Below, piece by piece: positions 54,374-63,143 of a stretch of 64,000 bases of DNA. Source of the stretch: Microbacterium phyllosphaerae (GTDB lineage Bacteria > Actinomycetota > Actinomycetes > Actinomycetales > Microbacteriaceae); assembly GCF_017876435.1 (NCBI RefSeq), contig NZ_JAGIOA010000001.1, positions 3,162,001 through 3,226,000 on the forward strand. Direction: 5' to 3'. Numbering within the stretch: position 1 is the first letter of the stretch; every line of letters begins with the position of its first letter. The notes below the pieces were generated by a model that was not told the origin of the DNA, searched no databases, and was given only the letters and a program-made list of their open reading frames with translations. The translations under genes and the position numbers were made by a program.

Positions 54374-54856
54374 TCAGGACGCGAGGACCTCGTCGAGCAG
54401 CGCGCTCGCCTTGTCTTCGTCGGTCTTCTCTGCGAGAGCCAGCTCGGAGATGAGGATCTGACGAGCCTTCGCCAGCATCCGCTTCTCACCGGCCGACAGA
54501 CCGCGGTCCTGATCCCGACGCCACAGGTCGCGCACGACCTCGCTCACCTTGATCACGTCGCCGGAGGCGAGCTTCTCAAGGTTCGCCTTGTAACGGCGCG
54601 ACCAGTTCGTGGGCTCTTCCGTGAACGGGGCGCGGAGCACCTCGAACACGTGGTCGAGCCCTTCACGGCCGATCACATCGCGGACCCCGACCAGATCGAC
54701 GTTCTCCGCAGGCACCTCGATGATGAGGTCTCCCTGCGTGACGTTGAGCTTCAGGTATTTCTTCGCCTCACCCTTGATGATGCGCTCCTTGACCTCGATG
54801 ATGGTCGCAGCGCCATGGTGCGGATAGACGACAGTTTCGCCAACCTCAAAAAGCAT
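54374..54856 (-). CDS. carD: CarD-family RNA polymerase-binding transcription factor
   Basis: CarD binds the RNA polymerase beta lobe and stabilises open complexes, notably at rRNA promoters. The 160-residue protein shows the N-terminal Tudor-like domain ([46 protein letters not shown]) and the C-terminal helical DNA-binding domain ([17 protein letters not shown], with the conserved Trp that wedges the minor groove, and [23 protein letters not shown]). AAAGGA lies 9 bases before the ATG. ispD follows carD in many Actinobacteria. Confidence 0.97.
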   Translation of the reverse strand: MLFEVGETVVYPHHGAATIIEVKERIIKGEAKKYLKLNVTQGDLIIEVPAENVDLVGVRDVIGREGLDHVFEVLRAPFTEEPTNWSRRYKANLEKLASGDVIKVSEVVRDLWRRDQDRGLSAGEKRMLAKARQILISELALAEKTDEDKASALLDEVLAS

Positions 54857-54992
54857 AAAAACTTGTCCTTTCGGCAACCTCAAGGATACCACAGGGGATA
54901 TGCGCTAAGGTTCGCGCCCCCACGTCCTCGGGCGCCCCCTCGCATGCGCATAGAATGGGATGCGGATATCCCGTCGGACCTCAGGAGGACCC

Positions 54993-55520
54993 GTGAAATC
55001 GCGCCTTGTTGCGTCTGCCGCCATCAGCGCCCTCGTTCTTCTCGGCGCGACGGGCTGCACGTTCATCTCGCCGCAGGCGACGAAGATCGAGTACTCGGCC
55101 TCGGACGGCGTCAACGTCTCCGACTCCGACGGACCGATCGACGTCCGCAACGCGTTCATCGTCGCGAACGAAGACGGCTCCGTGGGCAACTTCATCGGCG
55201 CGGTCGTGAACCCGACCACCGACACGGCGACGCTCACGATGCGGGTCGCCGGCGTCGACGAGCCGTTCATCGTCACCGTGCCCGCAGGCAAGACGAAGAG
55301 CTTCGGCACCGAGGGCGAGGAACCGCTGCGCATCATCGGACTCGACACGATGCCGGGCGCCACGATCGAGATCCACTTCCAGTCGGGCGACGGCGCGGGC
55401 ACGAAGACCGAGGTCCCCGTGCTCGACGGATCCCTGCCCTACTACTCCGACCTCGTGCCGTCCGCCGAAGAGCCGACGCCGATGCCGACCGACACGGCGG
55501 CGCCCGCTCCGCAGGAGTGA
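54993..55520 (+). CDS. Putative lipoprotein
   Basis: The 175-residue protein begins with a lipoprotein signal: basic residues, a hydrophobic stretch and the lipobox LLGATGC, so Cys is lipidated at the outer face of the membrane. The mature part is beta-rich (IDVRNAFIVANEDGSVGNFIGAVVN, ATLTMRVAGV) and ends in an acidic Pro-rich tail. The pattern resembles actinobacterial lipoproteins that are sometimes mislabelled as DNA methylases and are distantly like PCu(A)C copper-binding domains. No function can be claimed. AGGAGG precedes the GTG start at 54993. Confidence 0.87.
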   Translation: MKSRLVASAAISALVLLGATGCTFISPQATKIEYSASDGVNVSDSDGPIDVRNAFIVANEDGSVGNFIGAVVNPTTDTATLTMRVAGVDEPFIVTVPAGKTKSFGTEGEEPLRIIGLDTMPGATIEIHFQSGDGAGTKTEVPVLDGSLPYYSDLVPSAEEPTPMPTDTAAPAPQE

Positions 55521-55538
55521 TCCGCACCACAGCGTGAC

Positions 55539-55574
55539 GAAGAGGCCGGCACCCCGTGGGGTGCCGGCCTCTTC
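55539..55574. terminator. Bidirectional terminator between the lipoprotein gene and regX3
   Basis: A perfect 17-bp stem (55539-55555 with 55558-55574) separates converging genes. Confidence 0.88.
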
Positions 55575-55596
55575 TGCGATCCGAGAGGGTGCCGAC

Positions 55597-56280
55597 TCAG
55601 CCCTCGAAGCGGTAGCCGAGTCCGCGCACGGTCACGAGCATCACCGGCTCGCCCGGGTTCTCCTCGATGCGCGAGCGGATGCGCTTGATGTGCACGTCGA
55701 GCGTCTTGGTGTCGCCGAAGTAGTCGCTGCCCCAGACCCGGTCGATGAGCTGGCCTCGGGTGAGCACGCGCCCCGAGTTGCGCATCAGCACCTCGAGCAG
55801 CTCGAACTCCTTCAGCGGCATGTTGATCTGCTGGCCCGCGACCGACACCGTGTGCCGGTCGATGTCGAGCGAGACGCGCCCGCCGTCGAGCACGCGCTCG
55901 TCGAGCTCGCTCTCGGCCTGCACGACCCGACGCAGCACCGCCCGCATCCGGGCCAGCAGCTCGCGCGACGAGTACGGCTTGGTGACGTAGTCGTCGGCGC
56001 CGAGCTCGAGCCCCACCACGATGTCCACCTCGGAGTCCTTGGCGGTGACCATGATGATCGGCACGGCCGAGGTCGAGCGGATCTGCCGGCACACCTCGGT
56101 GCCGGGCATGCCAGGCAGCATGAGGTCGAGCAGCACGACGTCGGCGCCGCGCTCGCGGAACGCCGTCAGAGCGCCGGGGCCGTCCTCAGCGATCTCGACC
56201 TCGTAGCCCTCGCGGCGCAGCAGGTACGCGAGCGGGTCGGCGAGGTCGGGTTCGTCTTCGACGAGAAGGATGCGGGTCAT
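55597..56280 (-). CDS. regX3: Response regulator RegX3/PhoP type (phosphate control)
   Basis: The 227-residue OmpR-family regulator has a receiver (ILLVEDEPDLADPLAYLL; phosphorylated Asp in VVLLDLMLPGMPG; YVTKPYSSRELLAR) and a winged helix (LKEFELLEVLMRNSGRVL, KTLDVHIKRIRSRIEE, VRGLGYRFEG). It is encoded with a SenX3-like kinase and divergent from phoU, the arrangement of the phosphate-responsive SenX3-RegX3 or PhoRP systems in Actinobacteria. It would activate phosphate uptake genes under starvation. It overlaps the kinase gene by ATGA. Confidence 0.92.
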   Translation of the reverse strand: MTRILLVEDEPDLADPLAYLLRREGYEVEIAEDGPGALTAFRERGADVVLLDLMLPGMPGTEVCRQIRSTSAVPIIMVTAKDSEVDIVVGLELGADDYVTKPYSSRELLARMRAVLRRVVQAESELDERVLDGGRVSLDIDRHTVSVAGQQINMPLKEFELLEVLMRNSGRVLTRGQLIDRVWGSDYFGDTKTLDVHIKRIRSRIEENPGEPVMLVTVRGLGYRFEG

Positions 56281-57494
56281 GCGTTCTCTCCGTTTCGGAC
56301 GCGAGCCGCGGCCTTCGCCGCTTTGCGCTCGCGCTTCTTCTTGTTCTTCTTGTCCTTGTCGATGCTCGGGGGAGCGTCGATCCTCGGAAGCCTGATGGTG
56401 AAGGTCGATCCGCGTCCGGGGCGCGACCACAGCCGCACCTCGCCGCCGTGTCGCTGGGTGGCGTGCTTGACGATCGAGAGTCCGAGCCCGGTGCCACCCG
56501 TGCGGCGCGACCGCGCCTCGTCCGCGCGATAGAAGCGTTCGAAGATCCGCTCGCGGTCGCCCTCGGCGATGCCGATGCCCTGGTCCGAGACGGCGATCTC
56601 GACGACGCCCTCGTCGGCCTTCACGCCGATGCCGACACGAGACCCCTTCGGCGAGTACGCGATCGCGTTGGCGATCAGGTTGCCGAACGCCTCGATGAGG
56701 ATCTGCGAGTCGCCTCGTACCCACACTCCCCTGTCTCCGCCGCGCGCGATCTCGACTCCGGCCGAGTCGGCCTGCACGACGTGCGCCTCGAGGGCGGTGG
56801 CGAGCACCTCGTCGATCGCGACCGGTCGCACATCCGACAGGGCATCCTCCGCCTGCAGCCTCGACAGGCTCATGATGCGGCCGGTCAGCTGGCCGAGACG
56901 CGAGGCCTCGGCAGAGATGCGCGTGGCGAAGTGACGCACCTGAGCGGGATCGTCGGCCGCCGACTCGATGGCCTCGGCCAGCAGGGTGACGGCGCCCACC
57001 GGCGTCTTGAGCTCGTGGCTGGTGTTCGCCACGAAGTCGCGGCGCATCTGGTCGAGGCGCTCCTGCTCGGTGACGTCGCGGATGATCAGCAGGGTCATGC
57101 GCGGGCTGATCACACTCGCACGGGCCGAGACCAGGCGAGGGTCGAGGCTGAGTCCGCCTCGCGTCAGGCGCATGGACTCGGAGGCCGATCCACCCTCACT
57201 CCGGCCGCCGCGCACCAACTGGCGGAGCTCGGGGTTCTCGAGAGGCGCCCCCACCTCGATGCCGAAGCGCGTCGCCGCCTTCGACACTGCGAGCACGAGA
57301 CCCGACGAGTCGACCACGCACGCCGCGTCGTCCATGCTGCCGAGTACCGCGGTGACGCCGTCGGGCACCGCGAGCGAGGTCTCCTCGGCCACCCGCGCCC
57401 TCGCGCGGTACGCCCACGCCACGAGGAGGGAGAGGCCGATGCCGATCACGAGGCCGACGGCCAACGCGAGCAGCGCGATCTGCGGCAGGGTCAT
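56277..57494 (-). CDS. senX3: Sensor histidine kinase SenX3
   Basis: The 405-residue kinase has one N-terminal transmembrane region (about 5-30; its start MTLPQIALLALAVGLVIGIG is typical), a PAS-like domain (SMDDAACVVDSSGLVLAVS), HisKA with FVANTSHELKTPVGAVTLLAE, and HATPase with NLIANAIAYSPKG and TGGTGLGLSIVKHATQRHGG. A Lys-rich tail ends the protein. TACGCT at 57501-57506 lies 6 bases before the ATG at 57494, so I reject the longer frame to 57572. It signals to RegX3 and is usually held inactive by PhoU and the Pst transporter when phosphate is plentiful. Confidence 0.93.
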   Translation of the reverse strand: MTLPQIALLALAVGLVIGIGLSLLVAWAYRARARVAEETSLAVPDGVTAVLGSMDDAACVVDSSGLVLAVSKAATRFGIEVGAPLENPELRQLVRGGRSEGGSASESMRLTRGGLSLDPRLVSARASVISPRMTLLIIRDVTEQERLDQMRRDFVANTSHELKTPVGAVTLLAEAIESAADDPAQVRHFATRISAEASRLGQLTGRIMSLSRLQAEDALSDVRPVAIDEVLATALEAHVVQADSAGVEIARGGDRGVWVRGDSQILIEAFGNLIANAIAYSPKGSRVGIGVKADEGVVEIAVSDQGIGIAEGDRERIFERFYRADEARSRRTGGTGLGLSIVKHATQRHGGEVRLWSRPGRGSTFTIRLPRIDAPPSIDKDKKNKKKRERKAAKAAARVRNGENA

Positions 57495-57512
57495 AACCCC
57501 AGCGTAGAGTGC

Positions 57513-57568
57513 GTTCACCTGCCGATCGGCGGGTTCACCTGCCCTGGCGGCAAGGCGAGAAGTACTAT
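57513..57568 (+). promoter_or_regulatory. PHO-box-like repeats and promoter in the senX3-phoU divergent region
   Basis: GTTCACCTGCC occurs twice (57513-57523 and 57533-57543), containing GTTCACC as in actinobacterial PHO boxes, though the 20-base period differs from the standard 11 or 22. A TACTAT -10 at 57563-57568 stands 19 bases after the second copy, fitting an activator-dependent phoU promoter. Confidence 0.6.
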
Positions 57569-57712
57569 TCACGTGCTGGGCACCGTTCGTTAACCTTCGA
57601 AGCAGACAATCGCTTTCGGGCCTGTGCGGGAGCGCTGCGCTCCTCTCGCGCGGACGACCCAGCCGTCTCGCGTTGACACACAGCCGAGACCCGAATGAAA
57701 GGTTGCGCCGAC

Positions 57713-58411
57713 ATGCGCGAAGTCTTCCACCAGTCCCTCGAGGACCTGCAGTCCCGCCTCGTGGAGATCGCCGACCTCGTCACGGTCTCCATCGACAAGG
57801 CCACCCGCTCGTTCGCCACGAGCGACGTCGAGCTGGCCGAAGAGGTCATCGCCGATGACGCCAAGATCGACGAGCTCGCCGTGCGACTCGACGAGCAGGC
57901 GATCGAGATCCTCGCCCGCCAGCAGCCGGTCGCCCGCGACCTGCGCGTCGTGGTCACCGCACTGCGCGTCAGCGCCTCGCTCGAGCGCATGGGCGACATG
58001 TCCGAGCACATCGCCCAGCTCGCGCGCCTGCGCTTCCCCGAGCGCGCGATCCCGAAGGGCCTCAAGGGCACCTTCACGAAGATGGGCGAGCTCGACGTCG
58101 AGATCTCGCGCACGCTCTCCGAGCTGTTGCGCACCCAGGATCTGAAGCTTGCCGACACCATCCGCAACACCGACGACGACATCGACGAGCTGCACGCCAG
58201 CGTGTTCGAGAAGGTGCTCAGCGACAACTGGAAGGGCGAGGCCACCGCGACCGTCGACGCCACCCTCGCCAGCCGCTACCACGAGCGCTTCGCCGACCAC
58301 GCGGTCGCCGTCGCGAAGAAGGTCATCTACCTGGCGACGGGCGACTGGCGCATCGAGGAAGAGGACATCGCCCTGGCGATCGAGCAGCAGCAGGAGCTCG
58401 GCCACGCCTGA
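57713..58411 (+). CDS. phoU: Phosphate signalling regulator PhoU
   Basis: PhoU links the Pst phosphate transporter to the SenX3-type kinase and prevents Pho activation when phosphate is sufficient. The 232-residue protein consists of two three-helix repeats with metal-binding E/DxxxD motifs, visible in ALRVSASLERMGDMSEHIAQLAR and ASRYHERFADHAVAVAKKVIYLATG. It starts MREVFHQSLEDLQSRL, typical for Actinobacteria. GAAAGG is 10 bases before the ATG at 57713; an in-frame ATG at 57695 has no ribosome site. A strong terminator follows. Confidence 0.95.
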   Translation: MREVFHQSLEDLQSRLVEIADLVTVSIDKATRSFATSDVELAEEVIADDAKIDELAVRLDEQAIEILARQQPVARDLRVVVTALRVSASLERMGDMSEHIAQLARLRFPERAIPKGLKGTFTKMGELDVEISRTLSELLRTQDLKLADTIRNTDDDIDELHASVFEKVLSDNWKGEATATVDATLASRYHERFADHAVAVAKKVIYLATGDWRIEEEDIALAIEQQQELGHA

Positions 58412-58425
58412 TCCTCACGGGGCAG

Positions 58426-58464
58426 ACGAAGGGGGCGGATGCTGACAGCATCCGCCCCCTTCGT
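58426..58464. terminator. Bidirectional terminator between phoU and gpmA
   Basis: A perfect 18-bp stem (58426-58443 with 58447-58464) with a 3-base loop separates converging genes. The right arm runs into GTGTGTTCTT. Confidence 0.9.
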
Positions 58465-58472
58465 GTGTGTTC

Positions 58473-59222
58473 TTACTTCTTGCCCTGCGCGGCGACCGCT
58501 GCGGCACCGGCCGCGGCGGCCTCGGGGTCGAGGTAGCGACCGGGGCCCGTGGGCACGTTGTTCTCGTCGAGCTCGTACACCAGCGGGATGCCCGTGGGGA
58601 TGTTCAGCTCGGCGATGTCGTCGTCGCTGATGCCCTCGAGGTGCTTCACGAGTCCGCGCAGCGAGTTGCCGTGCGCGGTGACGAGGACGGTCTTGCCCGC
58701 CTCGAGGTCGGGGACGATCGCGTCGTTCCAGTACGGCAGCAGACGGTCGATGACGAGCTTGAGCGACTCGGTGCGCGGCACCTCGCCGTCGATTCCCGCG
58801 TAGCGCACGTCGTGCACCTGGCTGAACTCGCTGTCGTCGTCGAGCACGGGCGGCGGCACGTCGAACGAGCGACGCCACAGCTGGAACTGCTCGGGACCGA
58901 ACTCCTCGAGCGTCTGCGCCTTGTCCTTGCCCTGCAGGGCGCCGTAGTGGCGCTCGTTGAGGCGCCACGAGCGCGTCACCGGGATCCACAGGCGGTCTGC
59001 GGCGTCGAGGGCGATGTTGGCGGTCTGGATGGCGCGGCTGAGCAGCGAGGTGTGCAGCACGTCGGGCAGGATGCCGGCCTCGGCCAGCAGCTCACCACCT
59101 CGGCGCGCCTCGTTCCTGCCCTGCTCGTTCAGGCGGACGTCCACCCATCCGGTGAAGAGGTTCAGTTCGTTCCACTCGCTCCGGCCGTGACGGAGCAGGA
59201 TCAGGGTGCGCTTCGAAGTCAT
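58473..59222 (-). CDS. gpmA: 2,3-bisphosphoglycerate-dependent phosphoglycerate mutase
   Basis: GpmA interconverts 3- and 2-phosphoglycerate in glycolysis. The 249-residue protein has the phosphohistidine motif [20 protein letters not shown], the second catalytic region [14 protein letters not shown], and [19 protein letters not shown] with the second histidine. An Ala-rich tail closes it. TAAACT at 59229-59234 is 6 bases before the ATG. Linkage of gpm to phoU and senX3-regX3 is conserved in Actinobacteria, including mycobacteria. Confidence 0.96.
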   Translation of the reverse strand: MTSKRTLILLRHGRSEWNELNLFTGWVDVRLNEQGRNEARRGGELLAEAGILPDVLHTSLLSRAIQTANIALDAADRLWIPVTRSWRLNERHYGALQGKDKAQTLEEFGPEQFQLWRRSFDVPPPVLDDDSEFSQVHDVRYAGIDGEVPRTESLKLVIDRLLPYWNDAIVPDLEAGKTVLVTAHGNSLRGLVKHLEGISDDDIAELNIPTGIPLVYELDENNVPTGPGRYLDPEAAAAGAAAVAAQGKK

Positions 59223-59282
59223 GCGCCCAGTTTATCGGCGCAACTCGACGCGTCCACGCCCGAGCCCTGCGAGGATTGACGC

Positions 59283-60107
59283 ATGGCGTCATCTCCTCTC
59301 GGTCGGCCGACCCGCGGCACCACCGGGACGAACCGGCTGCGACGCAACGACCGATGGATCGCCGCGAGCCCCGCCTTCCGTCGTGCGGCCGATCCGCTCG
59401 TGATCGACCTCGGCTACGGAGCCAGCGGCGTCACCGCGTTCGAGCTCGCGACGCGCCTGCAGCGTGTGCGGACGGATGCCGAGGTGCGCGGCCTCGAGAT
59501 CGACCCGGCCAGGGTGGCGACGGCGGAGCGGCAGCTCGTCGAGGTGCAGGCGGGCCGCACGCCTTTCTCCCCCGATCTCAGGGTGTCGTTCGCCCGCGGA
59601 GGGTTCGAGGTGCCGCTGCCCGCAGGACGACGACCCGCGGTGATCCGCGCGATGAACGTGCTGCGCCAGTACGACGAGGTCGACGTCGCCGCCGCCTGGC
59701 GCACGATGACGGCGAGGCTCTCACCCGACGGCCTGCTCGTCGAGGGCACCTGCGACGAGATCGGGCGTGTGTCGAGCTGGGTCGATGTCGACCGGACCGG
59801 GGCGCCTCAGCGGTTCACGATCTCGCTGCGGCTCGCCGACCTCGAGCATCCGAGCATCGTCGCCGAGCGTCTGCCGAAGGCCCTGATCCACCGCAACGTG
59901 CCCGGCGAACGGGTGCATGCGCTGCTCGTGGATCTCGACCGCGAGTGGGACAGGGCGGCGGCTCTGTCGACGTTCGGGGCGACCCAGCGGTTCCTCGCGG
60001 CCGTCGCAGCCCTTCGCGACCAGGGCTGGCCGGTGCTCGGAGGCAAGACCCGGTGGCGGCTGGGTGAGATCACGCTCCCGTGGGATGCGGTCGCACCACT
60101 CCCCTGA
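59283..60107 (+). CDS. Class I SAM-dependent methyltransferase-like protein
   Basis: The 274-residue protein has a Rossmann-type SAM motif I (DPLVIDLGYGASGVTAFELATRL) and an acidic motif II (EVRGLEIDPARVATAERQL). These are followed by an unusual middle part, VIRAMNVLRQYDEVDVAAAW, and TARLSPDGLLVEGTCDEIGRVSSW, seen in a conserved actinobacterial family. The substrate is unknown. GAGGAT stands 6 bases before the ATG, and the gene is divergent from gpmA and converges on ygfZ. The linkage to gpm and ygfZ is also seen in relatives as far as I recall. Confidence 0.82.
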   Translation: MASSPLGRPTRGTTGTNRLRRNDRWIAASPAFRRAADPLVIDLGYGASGVTAFELATRLQRVRTDAEVRGLEIDPARVATAERQLVEVQAGRTPFSPDLRVSFARGGFEVPLPAGRRPAVIRAMNVLRQYDEVDVAAAWRTMTARLSPDGLLVEGTCDEIGRVSSWVDVDRTGAPQRFTISLRLADLEHPSIVAERLPKALIHRNVPGERVHALLVDLDREWDRAAALSTFGATQRFLAAVAALRDQGWPVLGGKTRWRLGEITLPWDAVAPLP

Positions 60108-60134
60108 GGCGAGACCCGGCTCGCGGCCCGGCGC

Positions 60135-61256
60135 TCAGCTCGCCCGGCGGGGATCCGGCGCACTCGGGCGCCGTGACAGCCGCGTGAGCCGCGGGATGTC
60201 GGCCGTTGCTCCGGCGTCCGCGGGAACGATGACCTGCTGCGTCGCAGCGATGTCTGCTCCCTCCGCCCGCACGACGAGGTCACCGATCGGGGTGCGGCGC
60301 GAGAGGATCGCGAGCGCGATCGGTCCGTCCTCATGGTGACGCGCGACGGACGTGATGTGCCCGACCTCATCGTCGCCGGACAGCACCGGATCGCCGACGG
60401 CGGGGAGCACGGCTTCGCTGCCGTCGAGGTGGAGAGCGGCGAGGCGCCGAGGAGGGTGACCGAGGTTGTGGACCTTCGCGACCGTCTCCTGGCCGCGGTA
60501 GCAGCCCTTGTTCAGGTGCACGGCCGTGCGGATCCAGTCGGACTCGTGGGGCAGCGAACGCTCGTCGACCTCGGCGGACCAGCGCGGACGCCAGGCGGCG
60601 ATGCGCAGCGCCTCGGCCGCGAGGAGTCCCGCGACTTCGTCGGACGACGCCGTCGCGGCGAACGCGTCGGCGGCCTCGTCGGTCACGATCGCGACACGCC
60701 AGGCGAGCTCGGCGCCGGGGTGATCGGCGATCTCGGCGTACTGGTGGCCACCGGCGCTCACGCGCTGCCAGGGGTCGACCCACACGAGCGGGACGTCAGC
60801 GGGAGCGGATGCCGCGGCGAGCACGCGATCGGCAGCGGCACCGCCGTCGACGAAACCGAGCAGAGTGAGATCGGTGCGCACCTCGACCGTGGCCTGCGTG
60901 CGGAACTTCATGCGGGTCAGCCACGTCGCGAGCGCCTCGGCATCGGCGGCATCCGCGATCAGCCACGTCGACGAGCCGTCGTCCACGACGCCGGCCGCAT
61001 GCTCGACGCGCCCCTGAGGGTCGAGCACCAGGAGCTCGGTGCTCTCGCCGGGTGCGAGCCGACCGACGGACTGCGAGGTGATCGAGTCGAGCCACCCCAG
61101 CCGCTCAGGGCCTGCGACCTCGATGACCGTCCGGTCGCCGAGCGGCACCACCGCGGAGCCTGCCGCGAGACGACGCTGCTCGCGGAACGCGTCGCCGAAA
61201 TGATCGATCCCGTTCTCGCCGATCACGGCGCCGGAGATGTCGGAGAATCCGGTCAT
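60135..61256 (-). CDS. ygfZ: Folate-binding YgfZ/GcvT-like protein
   Basis: YgfZ proteins use folate and help iron-sulfur cluster assembly or repair. The 373-residue protein shows the defining signature HLNKGCYRGQETVAKVHNLG with its functional cysteine, and earlier RLGWLDSITSQSVGRLAPGE typical of the GcvT fold. The ATG at 61256 lies one base after the stop of the nitrobindin-like gene, so the two and the small membrane protein upstream form an operon. The same neighbours (folate-binding protein, FABP-like protein, GlnR) occur close together in mycobacteria. Confidence 0.93.
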   Translation of the reverse strand: MTGFSDISGAVIGENGIDHFGDAFREQRRLAAGSAVVPLGDRTVIEVAGPERLGWLDSITSQSVGRLAPGESTELLVLDPQGRVEHAAGVVDDGSSTWLIADAADAEALATWLTRMKFRTQATVEVRTDLTLLGFVDGGAAADRVLAAASAPADVPLVWVDPWQRVSAGGHQYAEIADHPGAELAWRVAIVTDEAADAFAATASSDEVAGLLAAEALRIAAWRPRWSAEVDERSLPHESDWIRTAVHLNKGCYRGQETVAKVHNLGHPPRRLAALHLDGSEAVLPAVGDPVLSGDDEVGHITSVARHHEDGPIALAILSRRTPIGDLVVRAEGADIAATQQVIVPADAGATADIPRLTRLSRRPSAPDPRRAS

Positions 61257-61257
61257 G

Positions 61258-61860
61258 TCAGACCTTGGCCAGTCGAGCGGATGCGTGCGCCCGCATGGGA
61301 GTTCCGAGGGCCGCGATGTCCCAGGCCCAGAGGAGGTGATTGTCGACGAGGCCGTACATGCGCGTCGCGGCGCCGTACTCCTTGGCTCCCGCACCGCGGA
61401 CGATCGCGTCGGACGCGATGTCGATGCGCGGTCCGGCGATCTCGCCGAGGTAGAGCTCGAGCGTCCCGTCGGCATGGGCGATGGAGACCTCGATCGGGAA
61501 ACCGCCCGATGCGGCGCGCAGCTCCTCGACGTCGTCGACTCCGCGGGTCACGGGCTCGCTCAGCGGCGGCAGCAGGGCAGGGCCCGGATCGGCGTCGGTC
61601 GCCGGACGGCTGAGTCGCCAGAACCCGGTCTCGGCGACGAGCGGGATGGAGACGGCCTGATCGTCACCGGTGAACGTCGCGGTGGCCGAGTAGTTCAGGA
61701 ACGGACCGCCGTCGTGGCTGAAGCTCACCCGATGGGTGAACTCGCCCTGCAGGCGGTCATCGCCGACCGGATAGTCGATGACGCCTGTCCCCTCCCACAC
61801 GCCGATCAGCCATGCGAACGGCGCGAGGTCTGCGGGGAGGTCTGTGGGCAGATCGAGCAC
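61258..61860 (-). CDS. FABP-like beta-barrel protein, nitrobindin family (DUF1794)
   Basis: The 200-residue protein has the nitrobindin hallmark [18 protein letters not shown] (GxWxGxG) and the barrel strands [29 protein letters not shown] and [26 protein letters not shown]. Nitrobindins bind heme b in a ten-stranded barrel and may handle peroxynitrite or NO; the proximal histidine would lie near the C-terminus, where I cannot identify it with confidence. I start it at GTG 61860, 7 bases after the stop of the small membrane ORF; the longer frame would overlap that ORF entirely. It is tightly followed by ygfZ. Confidence 0.9.
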   Translation of the reverse strand: MLDLPTDLPADLAPFAWLIGVWEGTGVIDYPVGDDRLQGEFTHRVSFSHDGGPFLNYSATATFTGDDQAVSIPLVAETGFWRLSRPATDADPGPALLPPLSEPVTRGVDDVEELRAASGGFPIEVSIAHADGTLELYLGEIAGPRIDIASDAIVRGAGAKEYGAATRMYGLVDNHLLWAWDIAALGTPMRAHASARLAKV

Positions 61861-61867
61861 GACGTGC

Positions 61868-61987
61868 TCAGCGCTGGCCGCGGAAGAGGTTGCGCAGCAC
61901 CACGACCGAGACGAAGACGATCGCGAGGCTCGCAAGACCCAGAAGGCCGATGAAGAAGAGTTCGAGCGCCATGAGATCCATGACCAT
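61868..61987 (-). CDS. Small single-helix membrane protein, 39 residues
   Basis: The minus strand encodes a 39-residue peptide with a start at 61987 and TGA at 61868-61870. It begins [18 protein letters not shown], continues with one strongly hydrophobic helix, and ends in the basic stretch [10 protein letters not shown], a typical orientation signal for a small membrane protein. GGAGGG lies 7 bases before the ATG. The nitrobindin-like gene begins 7 bases after its stop, so it is probably translated first in that operon. Its role is unknown. Confidence 0.72.
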   Translation of the reverse strand: MVMDLMALELFFIGLLGLASLAIVFVSVVVLRNLFRGQR

Positions 61988-62045
61988 CACTTTACCCTCC
62001 GTGCGCGCGGGTGTCTCGTCGGAGCCTCAGTGTCTCGTCCGGGTC

Positions 62046-62333
62046 TCAGGTGACGAGCGCGGCGAGGCCGAAGCCGACCGAGATCACACCCATCAGAAGC
62101 AGCGCTCCGATCGCGCTGCCGCCCACGCGGAAGATGAATCCCTGGGTGCGCCCCTGCCAGAGCTGCACGGCGAACGAGAGCAGCACGATGCCGCCGAAGG
62201 CCACGAGAAGCCACGGCACGCGCCACTCCTCCGGCACGAAGATTCCCACCGCGATGGAGGCGACGAAGGCGACCGCCCAGACGACGAGCACGCCGCCGAG
62301 GGCGTTACGCGGTGCGAGTGCTGGTTCCGACAT
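62046..62333 (-). CDS. Small membrane protein, three predicted helices
   Basis: A 95-residue protein with hydrophobic segments at about residues 14-33, 42-58 and 72-92 separated by short polar loops ([20 protein letters not shown]). I do not recognise a named family. The ATG at 62333 has GACAAT 6 bases upstream; the longer frame to 62351 would overlap that promoter-like site. It is divergent from glnR and precedes the small ORF, nitrobindin-like and ygfZ genes on the same strand with a gap of about 58 bases. Confidence 0.78.
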   Translation of the reverse strand: MSEPALAPRNALGGVLVVWAVAFVASIAVGIFVPEEWRVPWLLVAFGGIVLLSFAVQLWQGRTQGFIFRVGGSAIGALLLMGVISVGFGLAALVT

Positions 62334-62405
62334 GAGTCCATTGTCACCCATCGGCGCCCGGTATCATTGCGGCACGGCGTACCCCGCCGTCCGGAAGGAG
62401 TGCGT

Positions 62406-63089
62406 GTGGCCCAGGTCCTGGTGTTGACCAATGCTCCGGTCTCGGAGCAGGTCCTTCCCGCACTCGAGCTTCTCAGCCATCGAGTGCGCCAGATTCCGGC
62501 CGAGCCCGCCCAACTCGTGAACGCCCCCGACTACGACATCGTGATCGTCGACGGGCGTCTCGACCTCGTCGCCGCGAAGTCGCTCTGCCGTCTGCTGCGC
62601 GCCACGGGTCAGGATGCTCCGCTGCTGCTCGTCGTCACGGAGGGCGGCATGAGCGCGCTCTCCGGCGAGTGGGGGATCGACGACGTGCTGCTCTCGACCG
62701 CGGGGCCGGCAGAGACCGATGCCCGTGTGCGCCTCGCTCTCGCCCGCCGCGACGAGGTCGCCGAGCCGTCCCGCGTGCAGGCCTCGGGCGTCACCATCGA
62801 CGAGCAGTCGTATTCGGCGAAGCTCCGCGGCCGCCCCCTGGATCTCACATACAAGGAGTTCCAGCTCCTGCACTTCCTCGCCACCCACCCGTCGCGCGTG
62901 TTCACCCGTGAGCAGCTGCTCAGCGAGGTGTGGGGCTACGACTACTTCGGCGGCACCAGGACGGTCGACGTGCACGTGCGGCGCCTCCGCGCGAAGCTCG
63001 GCGACCAGGAGCAGATCATCGGCACCGTGCGCAACGTCGGCTACCGGTTCAACGTCTACGACGACGAGACGGTGGCCGCGGCACGGTGA
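62406..63089 (+). CDS. glnR: GlnR-type nitrogen regulator (atypical OmpR family)
   Basis: The 227-residue protein matches actinobacterial GlnR: an N-terminal atypical receiver ([47 protein letters not shown], then [26 protein letters not shown]) and a winged helix ([53 protein letters not shown]). GlnR has a conserved Asp but works without a partner kinase, controlling ammonium assimilation genes. I choose GTG 62406, with GGAAGGAG 6 bases upstream. It precedes ppk1. Confidence 0.9.
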   Translation: MAQVLVLTNAPVSEQVLPALELLSHRVRQIPAEPAQLVNAPDYDIVIVDGRLDLVAAKSLCRLLRATGQDAPLLLVVTEGGMSALSGEWGIDDVLLSTAGPAETDARVRLALARRDEVAEPSRVQASGVTIDEQSYSAKLRGRPLDLTYKEFQLLHFLATHPSRVFTREQLLSEVWGYDYFGGTRTVDVHVRRLRAKLGDQEQIIGTVRNVGYRFNVYDDETVAAAR

Positions 63090-63143
63090 CGGATGACGCG
63101 TCCGTTCACGCGCGCGTCACCTCACGGTGCTTAGATGTACCCC

